Shown here piece after piece: positions 24,956 to 38,310 of a stretch of 64,000 nucleotides of DNA. Position numbers and translations under genes: made by a program. Origin of the DNA: Montifringilla adamsi (lineage: Eukaryota > Chordata > Aves > Passeriformes > Passeridae); the NCBI GenBank assembly GCA_017590115.1, contig JAGGNK010012114.1:751467-815466 (forward strand), read 5' to 3'. How positions within the stretch are numbered: the stretch's first letter is position 1; every line of letters starts with the position of its first letter. The notes beneath the pieces are model-generated. The model had not been told where the DNA came from. It worked only from the letters and a program-made list of their open reading frames with translations, and made no database searches.

Positions 24956-26457
24956 GTGCTTGTGTTTATTGTTTTTTGGGGTTTTTAAACTTTTTTAATG
25001 ACTTTCCAAAGCACTGATTTGATCAGGCAACAAACTGAGTGATGATGTGCCAGATTAATCAAGATGCCTGAATTCATATGATGAGACATAACTTGGCACT
25101 GCTTCTTATTACAAACGCCAAAAAGTGCAGAATATGTTGTACAGTAATGGAAATGAAAAAGACGGTCTTTTCTGGCTTTCTGAAAGACAGAATCCATCGC
25201 TGTCTGCTCTATTTTTTAATAAAGCAGTCTCCATTTCATGCTTCCCAAAACCTCTTCATTCAGATTTGCTGTTGGAAGAATTGTGTCAACCTTGAAAAGC
25301 AATGAAAAGTGTGAAAATTGAAGTCTGCTTTTTTAAGTGATAGTTTTAACTCTTCTCCCTCCAAAGCTGTAGTGAAATCATTAAAAAATACAAATCAGTG
25401 CAAATTTCTATGTTTAAAACTCACAGATGCAACTCGCTTGAAAATCATGACTGGTTCTAAGAAATCATTTTTAGAAATATTAAAAATATGTTTATTTTTA
25501 TTCTTTCCTGCTTTCCAATTTTTGAAGCTCTTGTGTATTACAATACCCTTTAAATGTAAATGCTGTATGACTAAGTATTCCCATTTCTTCTGACATACTA
25601 ATTGCACATGCCAAATTATGATTTGGATCTTTGGCTGCACATTAACTCCCTAGTGCAAAACTGTTGGATTTCTGCCTGTGCTATCCATCAGAACATGTTC
25701 TTTATCAGGTCTACTCATTCAGGCCTCTCTGCAAAGACATAAAATTCTGCTTCTTATATTACATGTAATCTCCTTTCCCCTGCCTTCTTTAAACTACTGT
25801 ACACTTCTTCATATCTTATGCACTCTCATACTGTCTTAACTCTCTCCCTTAGAGAGTCACAGCCCACATGCTCCCAAGCCTGAGTCTTGCTCATGAAGCC
25901 ACATTGCTTCAGTCACCTTTTGGCCCACACAATCCACTTCCCAGGCTGTCCTTGCAGGGCCTGTGTTCCCTGTCAGTGGGAGCTACCCATGTCTCATCCC
26001 TTTAACACACTGCCTTCCCTCATGTCCTGAGCTCTGACACTCACAGTGCCACTTCACTCTCACTTCCCTTTAAGGTGCTGATGGGTTTTCATACCTCCCA
26101 CACCGAGATGCCTTTTCTATTTCCTAACATCACTGTGCTTCCTTGATGGCCTTCCCTCCATTTTAATTACTCTCTTTTGCTGCTCTTTGCTCTCCCTGTT
26201 TGTTCTTTCACACTCTTCCCCCGAGTGTCATAAGTCTCTCTTCTCTGCTTCACACAGTCTTTTCCTCATGGGTGTCCATTCTTCAAATGAGCAGCTCCCT
26301 GAGCAGCGGGAGGCAGAGTCCTCAGATGTCACTTGGCAGAACCAGCACTGCCAAGGTACAGGACTGTATTAAGACACGTAATGATAGCCAATGTGGTACT
26401 TTAAAATGTGGGTCTGGGAAATAAATGACTATGTGACAAATCTCCTCACTTGTTTTA
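24721..26457. other. Unique sequence, T31 tract and pyrimidine-rich block, no gene seen
   Basis: This holds a T31 tract at 24924-24954 and a C/T-rich stretch at about 25790-26280 on the forward strand. No motif-bearing open frame or known repeat is seen. Confidence 0.5.
24924..24954. repeat. Poly(T), 31 bases
   Basis: The longest homopolymer in the window. It is not attached to a recognisable retroposon. Confidence 0.95.
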
Positions 26458-26493
26458 TTCTCTCTCTCTTTCTTTTCTTTTTTTTTTTTTTTC
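26458..26493. repeat. (CT)n/poly(T) pyrimidine tract
   Basis: A 36-base uninterrupted pyrimidine run, starting as CTCTCTCT and ending in a long T run. It is followed directly by AG, so it resembles a splice acceptor, but no open exon with a matching donor was found after it. Confidence 0.85.
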
Positions 26494-27372
26494 AGGTGGT
26501 CTGAGAACTTCAGCCAAACAGCATGGTATGCAAACCCATTGTACCCTGTAGTGTGAAGGTCCAGAAGCCAAATAAAAATTGCACAACATTGATTTTTGTT
26601 CTTACATTAATCTATAACTCTAGTGAGTATTTTGAGGATGTCACACTCTGTGAAAGATCAGGTTGGCGACAACAGAAGGTTCACAGCATATTCGAGGTAG
26701 CCTGAAAATTCTTGGAACCAGCAATCTGCATGGAACCAGTGCTCTGCTGTAAAGGGATCTACAGCTGCAATGTTTCCACAGCTTGCTGGAGTTGTTTCAT
26801 CATTCTGTGTGAGACCAGTTACCCTTGCTACTTCAGAGATATAAATTTGTAAATTTCTGTGTCTTGCACTTTTCCTTCTCCTTGGGTAGGTGAAGACATT
26901 TCTTATGGAAAGGGAGAAGGTCTCTTGGCTCTGCTTTTTGCTGCTCTTCACATAAGTGATCACATGCAAACTGTACGAACATCCTCGCTTTCCACATTTT
27001 TGTGATCTAGTTTGACAATTCCTGAAATGTGAAAGTGGAATGTCACATCTGAACAAGGAGTTGTTCACTTCCTCTTTCAGGTATGGTGAATTTTCTTGCA
27101 GAAGTCATAAGTAGTGCTTTAACTACACAGAAGTATTGTACTATCTTCTCCTTTATAATGTAATTAAAAATAATTAATTCAGTTTTGACAGCGTAAACCT
27201 CTGCCTGCACATTTATATACTCATAAATTGTCAAAAAGACTGTTGTTTCAGTTTAACTACTTCTGAATGGTGTAAATTTATGTAAAATTTATTATGTGGA
27301 TAGAAAGGACAACTACATACAACATGGATGCAGTTCATGGCTTATTTCATAGTGGACACAATTATTTGAAAT

Positions 27373-27408
27373 AGTAAAAAATAAGATAACAGTAAAAAAT
27401 AAGATAAC
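27373..27408. repeat. Exact 18-bp tandem duplication
   Basis: AGTAAAAAATAAGATAAC occurs twice in direct succession (27373-27390 and 27391-27408) with no mismatch. Confidence 0.95.
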
Positions 27409-30400
27409 ATACATGTCATGAAAACCATAAGGAAATGTTCCCTTCATGGAGTTAACAAGGTTAACTAAGTTAACACTTAGTTTGGAATTTGGAATGTGCT
27501 AGAAAGAGGCAAAAGAAAAAAAAATCAGTAGGCGCCACATTGCAGCAATTTGTCCTTCAGACCAAGGTCAGCTGTTCTTGCCCACAAGTTAGCTGTATGC
27601 CAGTCATCCAACAAGCAACAGTCTAATTTGGAAGAAGACAAATATAGAAGGTTCCAAAATAGGTTGGAAAATGGCAAAGAGACCATCTGCAGATTATGGG
27701 CCTGGTTAAAGCAGCCCTAGAATATCACAGCAGTTTTCCACTTGTGCCAGAGGTGTTACCATCGCAGCCATCACATGGGTACACCTCAAATCTTCAGTGC
27801 AAAAAACAGATGGCAAACTGCAAGACTCCAGAGACTATGAGCTTAAACAGGCACTGCAGAATGTGCATGGATCTGCTGAGGGGTCTCACCGTGTTTTCTG
27901 GACATCTGGGTCTGCTGAAGTAGTAGTCATGTGAAGCAGGACAGTTGTAATCCATGTTTGTAAGTAATGCCAGGAATTTTTTCTTAAACTACTCCACTTG
28001 CCTGCTCCACAGGTCTCTGCCAGATCTTCTAGGAAGCAATGTGTGGGAGAAAAACACAAAACCAGAATACTTGCTTTTCTGGATTATTTTTTTAATGCAT
28101 AGAAGCCATTTTATTGAGGTAAGTTCTACAGATATTTTCAATAGTAGTGGTAAATGGCAGTGAGTCACTGCTGTCATTCTGCACACGATTCAGTTGCTAG
28201 ATCTATCTGCAACTGATAGATTCATTTATCTAATGGCTAAATTAATTGTGGTTTAAAATTGGGGCTGGTTCTCAAACTCAAGCAGTTAATGTTCTTGTCT
28301 TCATTATGCCAATTTGTCTAACCAAAGCAGTTAATACATCTCTGTAAATGGATGGGAAAAAAATCAAAGAGAAGCAACTGTTGCTGACAAACTGACATCT
28401 GTCAAATGTAATTTCTAGTAATAAGTAACCTCATCTTTTGGGAATATTTTTATTCTTACTATTTTTAACTCATAACTTCTGAAATCTTTTTCCTTACTTA
28501 GAAGTTCACAGATGGCATGTTGTTAATCTTGGTTTAAGTTTAAAATAATATATTTTACAATACAACTATGAAAATTTGAATAGCTTAAATGGATAATTTA
28601 TGGACTGCTGTCTACTTTCCAGGGCCTTGCAAAGCAATTGCTAAGCAAAAACAGTTACATATTTTCAAAACTACTAGTTTTGAAACTCTGCTGGACCAGC
28701 CTGTTGATACTGTTCAAGTGCACAAAAAGGAACATAACTTCCTATAAGTTTACATGTCATCATTGTAATTAGGCAGAGAGTTCGACAAAATCTCATAGTA
28801 TGGACACTTCCAGGCTTTTAGTTTGAATCTCAGTGCAAGTACAAGTGACAGTCTTTAGGCCATCTGGTTATAGATCATGTATTTCATCACTGACATTATT
28901 CACCTGAAAGGAAAAAACCAGAAACAAACAAACAAACAAACATTTTATATCTATTTTATTTTAAATTATAATGCCCAATTTTGCAGTCACAGTGGTAAGC
29001 TATGAAACAATTTGACAGATGGATGGATCTCATGAAATAATCGTTGACTGTTCTCTTTGTTCTTCCTGTACGTGTCAAAAGTAAACAATAGAAAGCCTTT
29101 TCTCTGTCATGTTGCTTCTCAGTCGATTAAGATGGAAAGTTGAATAAGTGCAAAATATAAATATTATGGCAGGCTTAAAATAACTTTTATTTGATGTTTG
29201 ATTTCATTTATTCTGTGTTTTATTTCTTGAAGGACAAATATTGTATTACATTTAGCATTTGGATAAAAATATACGAAAAATGTCTAAAACATAGGGAAAA
29301 TAATACACCGCGAGATGGCCAAACCTCAAATAAACACATCACAAATTAGGACATTTTTCAGTAAATTTAACTGAATTCACATAGCTTCTTGCTTTTAGGC
29401 AAAGCTCAGCAATAAAAAAATCCACAGGATGTTAAATCTTGCATAAGGATAATGATCGTGAATGTGAGGAAGGGAAAAAGCTACTCCACATCCATCATCA
29501 GTTTCTAGTACATTTCAAAACCTGGATATAATTGTGGTTTTCTTCCTTTAGTCCATTTTTAGCCTTCAGTTTGCTAAGCAATTAAAACCAACTAACCTAA
29601 CATCAAAGCTGCCTCATTTTAACAGAAATAGATTTTATAGTTTTCATTATTAACTTGCAGATTTTAAATTGTTTGAAGGCTATTCCAACATGACAAAGAT
29701 AATAGTGCAGAATGATGCAGGTCCTGTACCCAGTGCCTGTTAAGACCTCATGTTTAACCAAACAGCCTCTGATGCAATGGTGCAGATGCTCAACTGCTGG
29801 AGTGTGTCTGAAAGCCAGCACACTGCTACTGAATTACAGGCACACCGTAGAAGTAGGAAGATGGGAGCACGGGCTGAGGGCAGGTAAAACCAATTTCATT
29901 TATATTCAGTCATGTACCATGTACTCAGATTTTACCTGGGTAAATTATGCTTCAAAGCTGAAAGTTTTGGCTTAGTTCTATATAAGCAGGAAAATCATAA
30001 GCTTTAATCGACAACATTGAGAGATGTAAGGGGCCCTTAATGGTCGCTGACCAAAACCCTCTTGATTTACACAGTGGAAACTATAAGCTTTCTTTAGATG
30101 CACCACCAGTGGATGAAATGACAGAATTTGTTTTTGCAGCAATTTCAATACAAACAAGACAAAAACCAAGCAAACAAACAAACAGACAAAAATTGTTTAC
30201 CTCTTGCATACCAGATACTCCTTGAATTTGCAGTTTTAAAACATACTTCTTGGAATTTCCACTGAATCAGGGACTCAGGTTGTTTCTGTGAAGAGCCTAC
30301 ACAGGAATTCAGCTGTATTGGCACTAAGTCCTGCTAACAAATACTATGTTTACATTATAAATTTAATCAGAGAAATTGTGATGGAAAAATAATTAAACCA

Positions 30401-32339
30401 GAAGAAATCATTACCATTATGGAAAACTTCTTTGACTAGCACCTTTTTCTGGCTAACAAGAAAAGTAGCTCTTAGGAGCTCTTAGGAGCCAATTCTTATC
30501 CTTTGACATGGCAAGAGAAAATCATACCTGTCCTGGTGCAGCTATTTAAAGAATTAAATATAAAAGAAAAATGTTAACCTGATATATTGCTTAATGATAC
30601 CTTAAGGTTCACTACCAAAGGGAAAAAAGAAAAAAAAAAGGGCTTCACAATCACAATGGTTTTAGTGTAAGAAATAGGAATGATCATAATTATGACCACT
30701 AGTGAAATATTTCATTTTTTCGTCCTTCGGCCTTTCCTCCCACTTCCTTCTGATCGTATTTTGTTCCCATCATATGTGAGTAGGTAACACTTTCCCAAAT
30801 TAATCTGAGAAATGGCCTTTCACAAGTGGTTTTTAAATGTGTTTCAACAAACATACTGTACTCATGTACTCATGCTACTGGCTTTAGTCTTGGCAAGAAC
30901 ATGAAGTATACAAATGCAGTGCCCAGAAGCCACAGTCATGCTGAGCTGTTCTTAGAGCAAAACTCTGGAGGGTATAGCAGGCACATTGCAGGCACTTTAT
31001 GGCACTTCACACCACCAGCTTTTTGTCCCTGACAGCACTCTGCAGTTAAAGGAAAAAGACATCAACTCGAAAACAGACATGAGATGCTGTCCAGTTGAAA
31101 AGGTCACTGCAGCAAATGAGCAATTAGTGCACCCTGCTGCAATGACTGCTTTAGGTTGAGAAAGGACTTAGACAAAACACAATAGCTGAACACACCAGCT
31201 TTGTAATCTGTTTGTCACAAGTCAACAGTCAGTGCTGCACAATGAGTTGGCAGGGTATAACCCTCAGGGACGGCGTGAAGCCTGTTCTGCACAAGAACAC
31301 CAGGCTTATTATATGTTTATGCCTACACTTGAAAAGACTGTTTCTTGTCAACATATACCAAACTCAACTCCCAAACAAAATCTGCTCTGAAAGAAATTTT
31401 CTGATGACAAAGTTCTATGTACTATAAGTGCTTTGAAGAAATGCCAGAAAAATCACTTCACTAATTTGCAGCCTCATCAAAGGGATCCATTTATAAACTT
31501 AATCAGATGCTTATTGCTTGGTCTACTGTTCATTACAAACAAGGTTTCTAGGAATTGTTTTCTGTACCAAAGTCCAGTATTATGTTGTTTAAGCATTTGT
31601 TTTCAAGTGTTGGTTTGGCAGTCTCATATCAGCATGATTCTATCAACAGAAATGAAATCTAAAAGATCATAACTGCTATTTAATGTTTAATACTCATGCG
31701 GTGGTTTACAAAAATCAAACACTCGCTGGGAGAAGGTATACAAAGCGACAAAAGTCAGGAGGCAGAGGAAAATAAATAATGCAATGGAAGAGTGACATAA
31801 AGTCAGGAAAAAAAGATAGACTAGCCACTTAGGTGAGATTTACAATGGCAGAAAAATCTACATGCTAGAATTTGTAGTCAGTTGTTGCAAGCCATTAATG
31901 TACAATGAATGTGTGTTTCCCTCACTGTAAAAGATGCTCTAAAATCCAAATATCTTCCCCTGTGAGAAGCATAGACATCTGGATTTTGAGAAGGGAGCAG
32001 GCAATGCAGACAGAACTCTTCCTTCCACACTGACAGAGAGACAGATGGCAGTGAAAAAAATTTCACAAAGAAATGGCTTAATTGTTCAAATCTGAGCCTT
32101 CTCACCTCCTCTTGCTCCCTGCTCCCAGACACCTTACAAACATTGAAGAATAGAAGGAAAGTCTTTCAAGTAAGGAGACGATGAAGGGTTTATAGGAACA
32201 AGGCAACATGATTGTTTTAACTTAGCCGGTTCACAGCTGCCTTAAGCTGTTCTAAGACAAGAGTTGCACTCAACAGGATCTGTCCTCTCATCTACTCTCA
32301 TTTCCTCTTCCCCAGCTCCCACAACATGTGGCAGCAAAG

Positions 32340-32469
32340 AAAAGCAGATTAAAGTGCTAATGAAGAGAAAATGAAAGAGGAGAGAGAGTGAAGTTCTGGG
32401 AGGGGAAGAGAAGTTCTGGGAAGGGAAGCTCCAGGGAGGGGAGGAGGAGGAGAGGGAGAGGAGAGGAGA
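32340..32469. repeat. GA-rich tract with 20-bp repeat
   Basis: The forward strand is strongly purine-biased, ending in an unbroken 37-base purine run (32433-32469) of GGAG, GAGGAGG and GAGAG units. Inside it, AAGTTCTGGGAAGGGAAG-like units recur at a 20-base spacing (32391 and 32411). Such tracts can adopt triplex DNA; that is general knowledge, not shown here. Confidence 0.85.
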
Positions 32470-32576
32470 TTTGTGTTAGACCCCAGAGTGAACACTTAGG
32501 AGACTGCAGGACATCCTAACTAGAGAGATAACCAGTATGGTACATGCAGCATATAAATTATTGGTGTAGGTTTGCC

Positions 32577-32598
32577 TTTTTTTTTTTTTTTTTTTTTT
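32577..32598. repeat. Poly(T), 22 bases
   Basis: An uninterrupted T run flanked by unique sequence. Confidence 0.95.
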
Positions 32599-35121
32599 TC
32601 CTGGAGAATTTTTCTGGAAAATCCTGCTTGGCGTTTTTCCCTCTTCAGTGAGTGCAGTTCTTACCATGTGGATTGCATCCAGAATTGAAAAAGAACAGTC
32701 TAAATTAATGTTTTACTTTCTAGAGGATTTGGTTATTTTTCTGAGTATACCAACATCTCAGTACCGCCCAGGGAGAGAAACCTTGCTTTCTAACTCTTTC
32801 ACAGCACTCCACACAATTAGAATTTGACTAATAATGCTTTAAATTTTGTATTTGTCCACCAGTTACTACTACCTGGTACTTGTTTACACTGCTTGCTGAG
32901 GTATCTCTGACAGCAGAAGTAACTAAACTAATCCTAAGAGGTATTAGTGAAGGATGGTGCTCTCAGGCAATTCCCTTACATGTTGTTAAAGCAAATTGAA
33001 TCAAAGGAAATCCCCAAAGAGCTTTTAGGAAAAGGTTTTGCATTTGTCTCTTGATGTCACCAACTCAAAGACAAAAGCAGCCACTAGTTATCAAAGGACA
33101 ACAGTTAGCTTAGAAATAATTTATTGAAAGGTCATGGGTTAGTTTTACTAAACTACCTTGTAACATGAGGGTCCCAGAGAATGACCATTCTAATTTAGGA
33201 ATCATGAGCAGAACAGTGAACAAAAATATTATCCAGGGCTTGGGGATAGCAATCAACAATTCAGTTATAAATTTAGGTACAATTGTCTATCTAGACATAG
33301 AGGAAACCCAAGGACAATACAAACTAGAAAAACACAGCTAGAGCAGAAGTCATTGCAATAATTTGCTGTAAACTAGATTACTCATAAATACTTCAGATTG
33401 TTCTAATATGAACAATATTTTTCAGAGTGCAGAACAATAACTAGTACTGTCCAGAAGAACAACCTTTTAATTTTTAAATCTCTGAGGGTTTTTTTGCTTA
33501 TTTACTTATGGCTAATGGGGATACAGTCCTTTCAACATAATGTACTATGTAAATAAGATAATGTTTTCAGTAATTTTTTAAAGTTGATATTATCTTTAAT
33601 TTTTTTCTCTTTGCTGAACTGAGGTAAGAACAAGGGCCTTGAAACATATAAGTGGCTTCCTGTGCCTTTACCACTTAATTATGCTAAGCCATCTGTAATC
33701 CAATGTCCACTTCCTAGGTTAAAAGTGAACCAAATACCAAAGAAAGCGGTCAACTTTCTTCTTTATTCCAAAATCTCTTCTTTATTCCAAATTTTTACAA
33801 GTGGAATAAAAACCCACTAAACACCAAAACCAACAAGAAGACCCAACAAATCCTATGGTACATACAACGACTCTGAAATTCAAAGGATCAAAACCAACAA
33901 AGGTACCATCAATCCAGTGGAAAGCTAGCGATCATGAAGATCATAAGAAAAAGTTCAGTTTGCAACTGACTTTACAATGTGCCTTTTTTGTTGTTTTTGC
34001 TTTTTTTTCATTCAAAGAACAACAATCTGTAGCAAGATCAAGACTTTCATGCTTTCTTGCTCCTTTTCTCTTGTTCCTACAAGTTCTTTTTATGGACCTG
34101 AATTTACACTTTTTACGATGCTATATCAAATATGCAAATGGGTTGTTAAATACATGCCACAGAGGGTTTTTAAAGCTTTCAGTGTAATTATGAGGCTTTA
34201 ATACTAACATACAGAAAGAAGAAAATTAGAATATTCACAGAACCTATAATATGATTTTTAGATGAGAAAAGCTTATCCAGAATTCAGAGACTATTCAAAG
34301 GAATGTATTAAGCAAAAAAAAAGACATCAAATATAAGCCAAGGACACCCAACTGCAAAAGAATTTAAAGTTCACACTAAGCACTAACAAAGCAGTTTCAT
34401 TCTGAAACACCAATAAAGGGTTTTTCACTTAGTTCTTTTCTATATTGAGATCTCTTGCACATATTTTTAACACAAAACTCCTGTTTTAGTGAAAAAGTCT
34501 GAAATATTAGTATCCTAATGTGTTATAGAAACTTCCTGCCTTTTCTCTTGCTTGCTCTTTTATCCCCACATCCCTAGAATAAAAAGTGGCTGAAAGGCAG
34601 GGAAGACATTCCCTTTCAAAAGCTTTTGTGGAGGGGTTTAGGTACAAGTGGCTTTAAGATCCCTTTTCACTACAAAATCTCAAAGTAAATTTATCTTTCC
34701 AAAATCTCCCTTCTTCATAAAATGTTAGGGGATGGTAATCAAACTTCCATTGCACTACACAAATTAAGACCCTTTGACAATGTTGGCAGTAAAAGCATTT
34801 TGGGAAATGAGAAAGGTTTCTCAATTCTCTTCAGTTTGTATCAGCACATCTCTCCTGCTACTAATTCTCTATTTGCCTTGTCAGCATGATCCATTCAAAT
34901 GGCTCCTCATCCTTGGTGCATCATCTGCAGCTCCTCTGCAGTACTCCTTTCTCCTTTGTGGATTATCTGCTTACTCCAAATCCCTCTTTCCAGTCTCTGT
35001 GTGGATAGTCCTCTTCATTGTCTAGTGCCAGAAACCTTCTTGGAAAAAACTGTTAGGCAAAGAGCTTGCCAGAGATTTGGGTTAATTAGTGAGAAATGGT
35101 ACTGAAACAACTATTTCCATT

Positions 35122-35146
35122 AAAAAAAAAAAAAAAAAAAAAAAAA
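35122..35146. repeat. Poly(A), 25 bases
   Basis: An uninterrupted A run followed by ACAG- and ACAAACAAG-type A/C-rich sequence. No retroposon body is recognisable on either side. Confidence 0.95.
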
Positions 35147-35454
35147 CAGAAAAACAAACAAGAAGAGAAGAATGCAGCAGCAGTTTTCTGTTTGTTTTCT
35201 TGTTCTTCTTAAAAAACTGAAGTGTGTTTGGGTAATTTTTCTCTGTAACTTTTTTAGAAAGAGTAGGTTCCATTCTGGTTGAGGGCTGACCACTGGCAGA
35301 GGCAGAATACTGGCTCAGCTCCAGCACTGAGTGGCAACTCCAGCTGTTGTGCAGAGACCATCGTGCTTAGCAAATGCATATACACACAGTGGAGTTACTG
35401 ACTGTCAGGTTTACAGTGATAGAGGAATTCCCCAAAGACAGGCAAGGTCTTAAC

Positions 35455-35664
35455 CGGCCTTTCCAGCTGTGACCTGCGTTCTGAACTGAAACTCCTGTAA
35501 GGTACAATCTGTTGAAACACATTCTCTCCACCCATTTTCCATCACATAGACAACAGTGTTTTCCTTTTGCTCCAAAGAAACATTTGCCCACAAACCTGCT
35601 AAATAAAGTGTGGGATGGCACTCCATACGAGCAAAAATCAGATCCTGCAGGGGCTGTGTGAACA
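35455..35664 (-). other. Candidate coding exon, unrecognised product (tentative)
   Basis: On the reverse strand a 210-base open segment is bounded by an acceptor-like site (T/C-rich, ACTTTTTCAG, AG at 35666-35665) and a GT at 35454-35453 (GGCCG then GTTAAG). The frame is open throughout and both ends are phase 1, a pattern common for exons of extracellular modules. The translation runs from FTQPLQDLIFARMEC through ENTVVYVMENGWREC to FRTQVTAGKA, with three cysteines and two tryptophans in 70 residues. I do not recognise the family. The frame extends beyond the acceptor for 13 more codons, and open runs of this length arise often by chance here. The donor is only moderate. It could equally be random sequence. 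Confidence 0.2.
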
Positions 35665-35669
35665 CTGAA

Positions 35670-37734
35670 AAAGTGTAATTGAAAGCAATCACAGACAGAT
35701 TCAAATTAGCTTTACTTCCTCCTCTCCTTTTTCCTAATCATTTAAAAAAATGTTAAAAATAGCTCATTTTTTGCTTCCAGAGGTCTAATCCCTTTCTCAT
35801 ATACAGTAGTAGCACAGTGGTGAACCTCTACTGAGTGTCTTCAGATCCTTATCAATGTAAACAAGAAAGGTTTTTTTTCCTTATTAGTTCATTGACAGCA
35901 GTCTTCCCTCACACAGAACTTTCTGCAGAAGATGTCGTCATCCATATACTCGATGACGTGCAGTCTGTAAGTATAGGAAGCTGGGAAAGAGAAACAGAAC
36001 TAGAACTAATCTGTAGGGTATTCAGGAACAGAACTAAGATAGAAGGAATGATGGAGCAGTTTCTATGCAGGTGTTTTTCTTCTGAAAATTCCATCTTTGC
36101 TCTTTGATAACAAAATGCCCTGGGAGGGCTTTTTAAACATATGAAAGGGAGTTTTCATTGGAACACATTTTGGGAAAAAAAAAAACAAACAAACCAACAA
36201 CAAAAAACAACATAAAAGAACATTAAAAAAGCTTATTACCCATTACACACCCATCCAGCATATAAGCCATTCAAATGAGTTCAATCAAGCCAATTTGCAT
36301 ACAGAGCACACAAAATGGGAAGGCAATTTGCACATTTTATTGTAAAGTAAAGCAATTCTCATGTCAGTATTCACAGTCTTTAAAAGGAAAATTCTCTATG
36401 CAGTTGAGTATTTCACAGAGAAGACTGCGGATAGATAGTATTCATAAAATACATTTTATCTAAATTGCTAACTGTCTTTAGCAATAAAACCATCTGAAAT
36501 AGATGTTGACAAGTGGAAATTATATTAAAAACTCTGCAAGAATTCAACATATTCAGAGCTATGTTACTGTAATTTCAATATTCTGCTATATCTTTGCTAC
36601 TTATAGAAAGTGTATTTGCCCCCAGTTGCAATTTAATATAGCAAGACCTACATTTTCTGTATCTCTTTTGACCTCAATGGAACTTAAACTTGGGAAAGAC
36701 TAAGAAATCAGCCTGTATATGTAGGTAAAAGCCAGAAAAATGCAAAATTACTCAACATGGCTAATGCTAAATATTCCACCACAAAAATAAAAAACTGCAT
36801 TTTTGGGATTTGGGGGAGATCTTAATTCTTAGTTCCTCCCTTCTTTCTCCCTTGTGACAACTTATTTAGTTTTACTTCTTCAAGATCCCATTTCAAATAT
36901 CCTGACATTTTCAGTTCTTACCTACCAAGCCCATGTTCAAGTTCTACTTTTTATTTCTTCCTCTCTGGCCCCTTAACTTCTTTGTTTTCTACTCGGGCTT
37001 TTTTCTCCTTCATCTGGGACCAGCCTCTGTCAAATAGTACAGAAGAAGGTCAAACTAGCAGTATGACAGTGGGAGGGACACGTTGCTCATCTTTGGGTGC
37101 TAAAGTTTCATTGCGGTGGCTCATGTGTAAAAATAACCTCTGTTCCAAATGAAATTTTCAACAGCTTTATAATTTAGGGATATTCTTACAATTATGGAAG
37201 AAAAACAAACCTGTAAAACCAGGTCTGGTCCTCAGCCTAGTTACAATATTCTGCTACAAATGGCATAATTCTAAAGAAAAAGCTATGAACATGGGCTTAA
37301 AGTCTCCCTAACCTATTACCAGAAATAAAACAACCATGTAACCACAATCATTTGGAAAACAGTCTGAACAGAAGCAGGCTTGGAAAGTTGTATAAATAAA
37401 AAAAAAAATAATTAGAGCAGAAGCACATTATGATACAGGACCACATGAGCTCATTATTAACATCCCCTCCTCCAAATGAAGACCAGCCTGAGTAGAAAAC
37501 CACATTGCTTAACAGTGAAGATATATTTATAAACCAACCACAGATTAAGGCCTCTTGCATCCAAGGGAAAGCACAAGACACAAGCAGAGGAAAACTCAGG
37601 TCAGGAGGGAGCTCAGGAGGTTTCAGTCTAATATATTCCTCAGCCCCATCAGCCAAGGAGTTAAACAAGCACTCCAGGAAAAGAGTTCACTGCTCATCTG
37701 TATTTTGGGCAAAGGCTTCCTTATGGCCAGTCCC
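35670..37734. other. Unique AT-rich sequence, weak exon candidate, no gene confirmed
   Basis: This contains a forward segment, 35888-35966, flanked by TTTTTTTTCCTTATTAG and a consensus donor GTAAGTA, open in one frame (residues ending SAEDVVIHILDDVQS). No partner exon was found. The rest is AT-rich, with an A/C-rich patch near 36175-36215 and a C/T-rich patch near 36830-37010. Confidence 0.4.
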
Positions 37735-38310
37735 AGCCTGTCGTGTCCTTCACCCTCTCTCTGTGGCCTGCTGAGGAAGCCTGGCTCCACCTACAGCAAC
37801 CCCTTATAGGCAGTGGGGTCTGCTTTAAGAGCCCTGGAGCTGCCCCCTCTCTAAGCTGAACCAGGCCCAGTCCTCCAGCCTCTCCTCATGGGGCGAGTGC
37901 CCTAAGCCCAACCACATCACTGGCCCTCTAAGTTCAAGCTGATTTATTTCTCACATTAAGGAATCCAAAACTGCATGCAGTATATGGATGTGGTCAAAAA
38001 ATTCTGAGCAGGAGGGGAATTCCATCCAGTGACTGACTGGCCACGTTCCTGTTGAAACAGCCCTGGATGTGTTTGACCAGCACATTGCTGGCTCATGCTC
38101 AGCTTGCTGCAGCCAGCAACCCCAGGACACTGCTCAAGCAGGCAGTCCCTAGCATCTCTCTCTGCAAGAGGTTATTCCTTCCCATGGCAGATGTTCCTCT
38201 CTGTCCTTGTTCAATTTCATGAGATTCCTGTTGACCTATTTCTCCATTTTGTTTAGTTTCTGAAAATTCTTCAGGGGCATTCTCAAATATTTTGTCCCAT
38301 AACTATTACC
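37735..38310 (-). mobile_element. Ancient degenerate CR1 LINE
   Basis: The reverse strand carries CR1 ORF2 C-terminal and 3' sequence in the expected order: the block near 37850-37900 (CTCCAGCCTCTCCTCATGGG on the forward strand), the CTGGCTCATGCTCAGCTTGC block near 38089-38108, and the TTCAATTTCATGAGATTCCT block near 38211-38230. Divergence is high and the ends are approximate. No open frame survives. Confidence 0.75.

Larger units (their letters stand above)
26496..35121. other. Unique AT-rich sequence, no gene seen
   Basis: About 8.6 kb without a recognisable gene or interspersed repeat. It includes an exact 18-bp tandem pair at 27373-27408, a 10-bp pair at 30471-30490, the purine tract near 32.4 kb, a T22 tract, and a TCTTCTTTATTCCAAA pair at 33757-33772 and 33775-33790. 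A 136-codon reverse frame at 26658-27068 has no recognisable motif. Confidence 0.5.

Noticed and set aside
26458..26500. Pyrimidine tract plus AG as a splice acceptor
   Set aside because: The tract is a CT/T microsatellite. No matching donor with an open frame was found downstream.
26658..27068. 136-codon reverse frame
   Set aside because: No recognised domain, no supporting splice sites or polyadenylation signal, and length at the chance level for AT-rich DNA.
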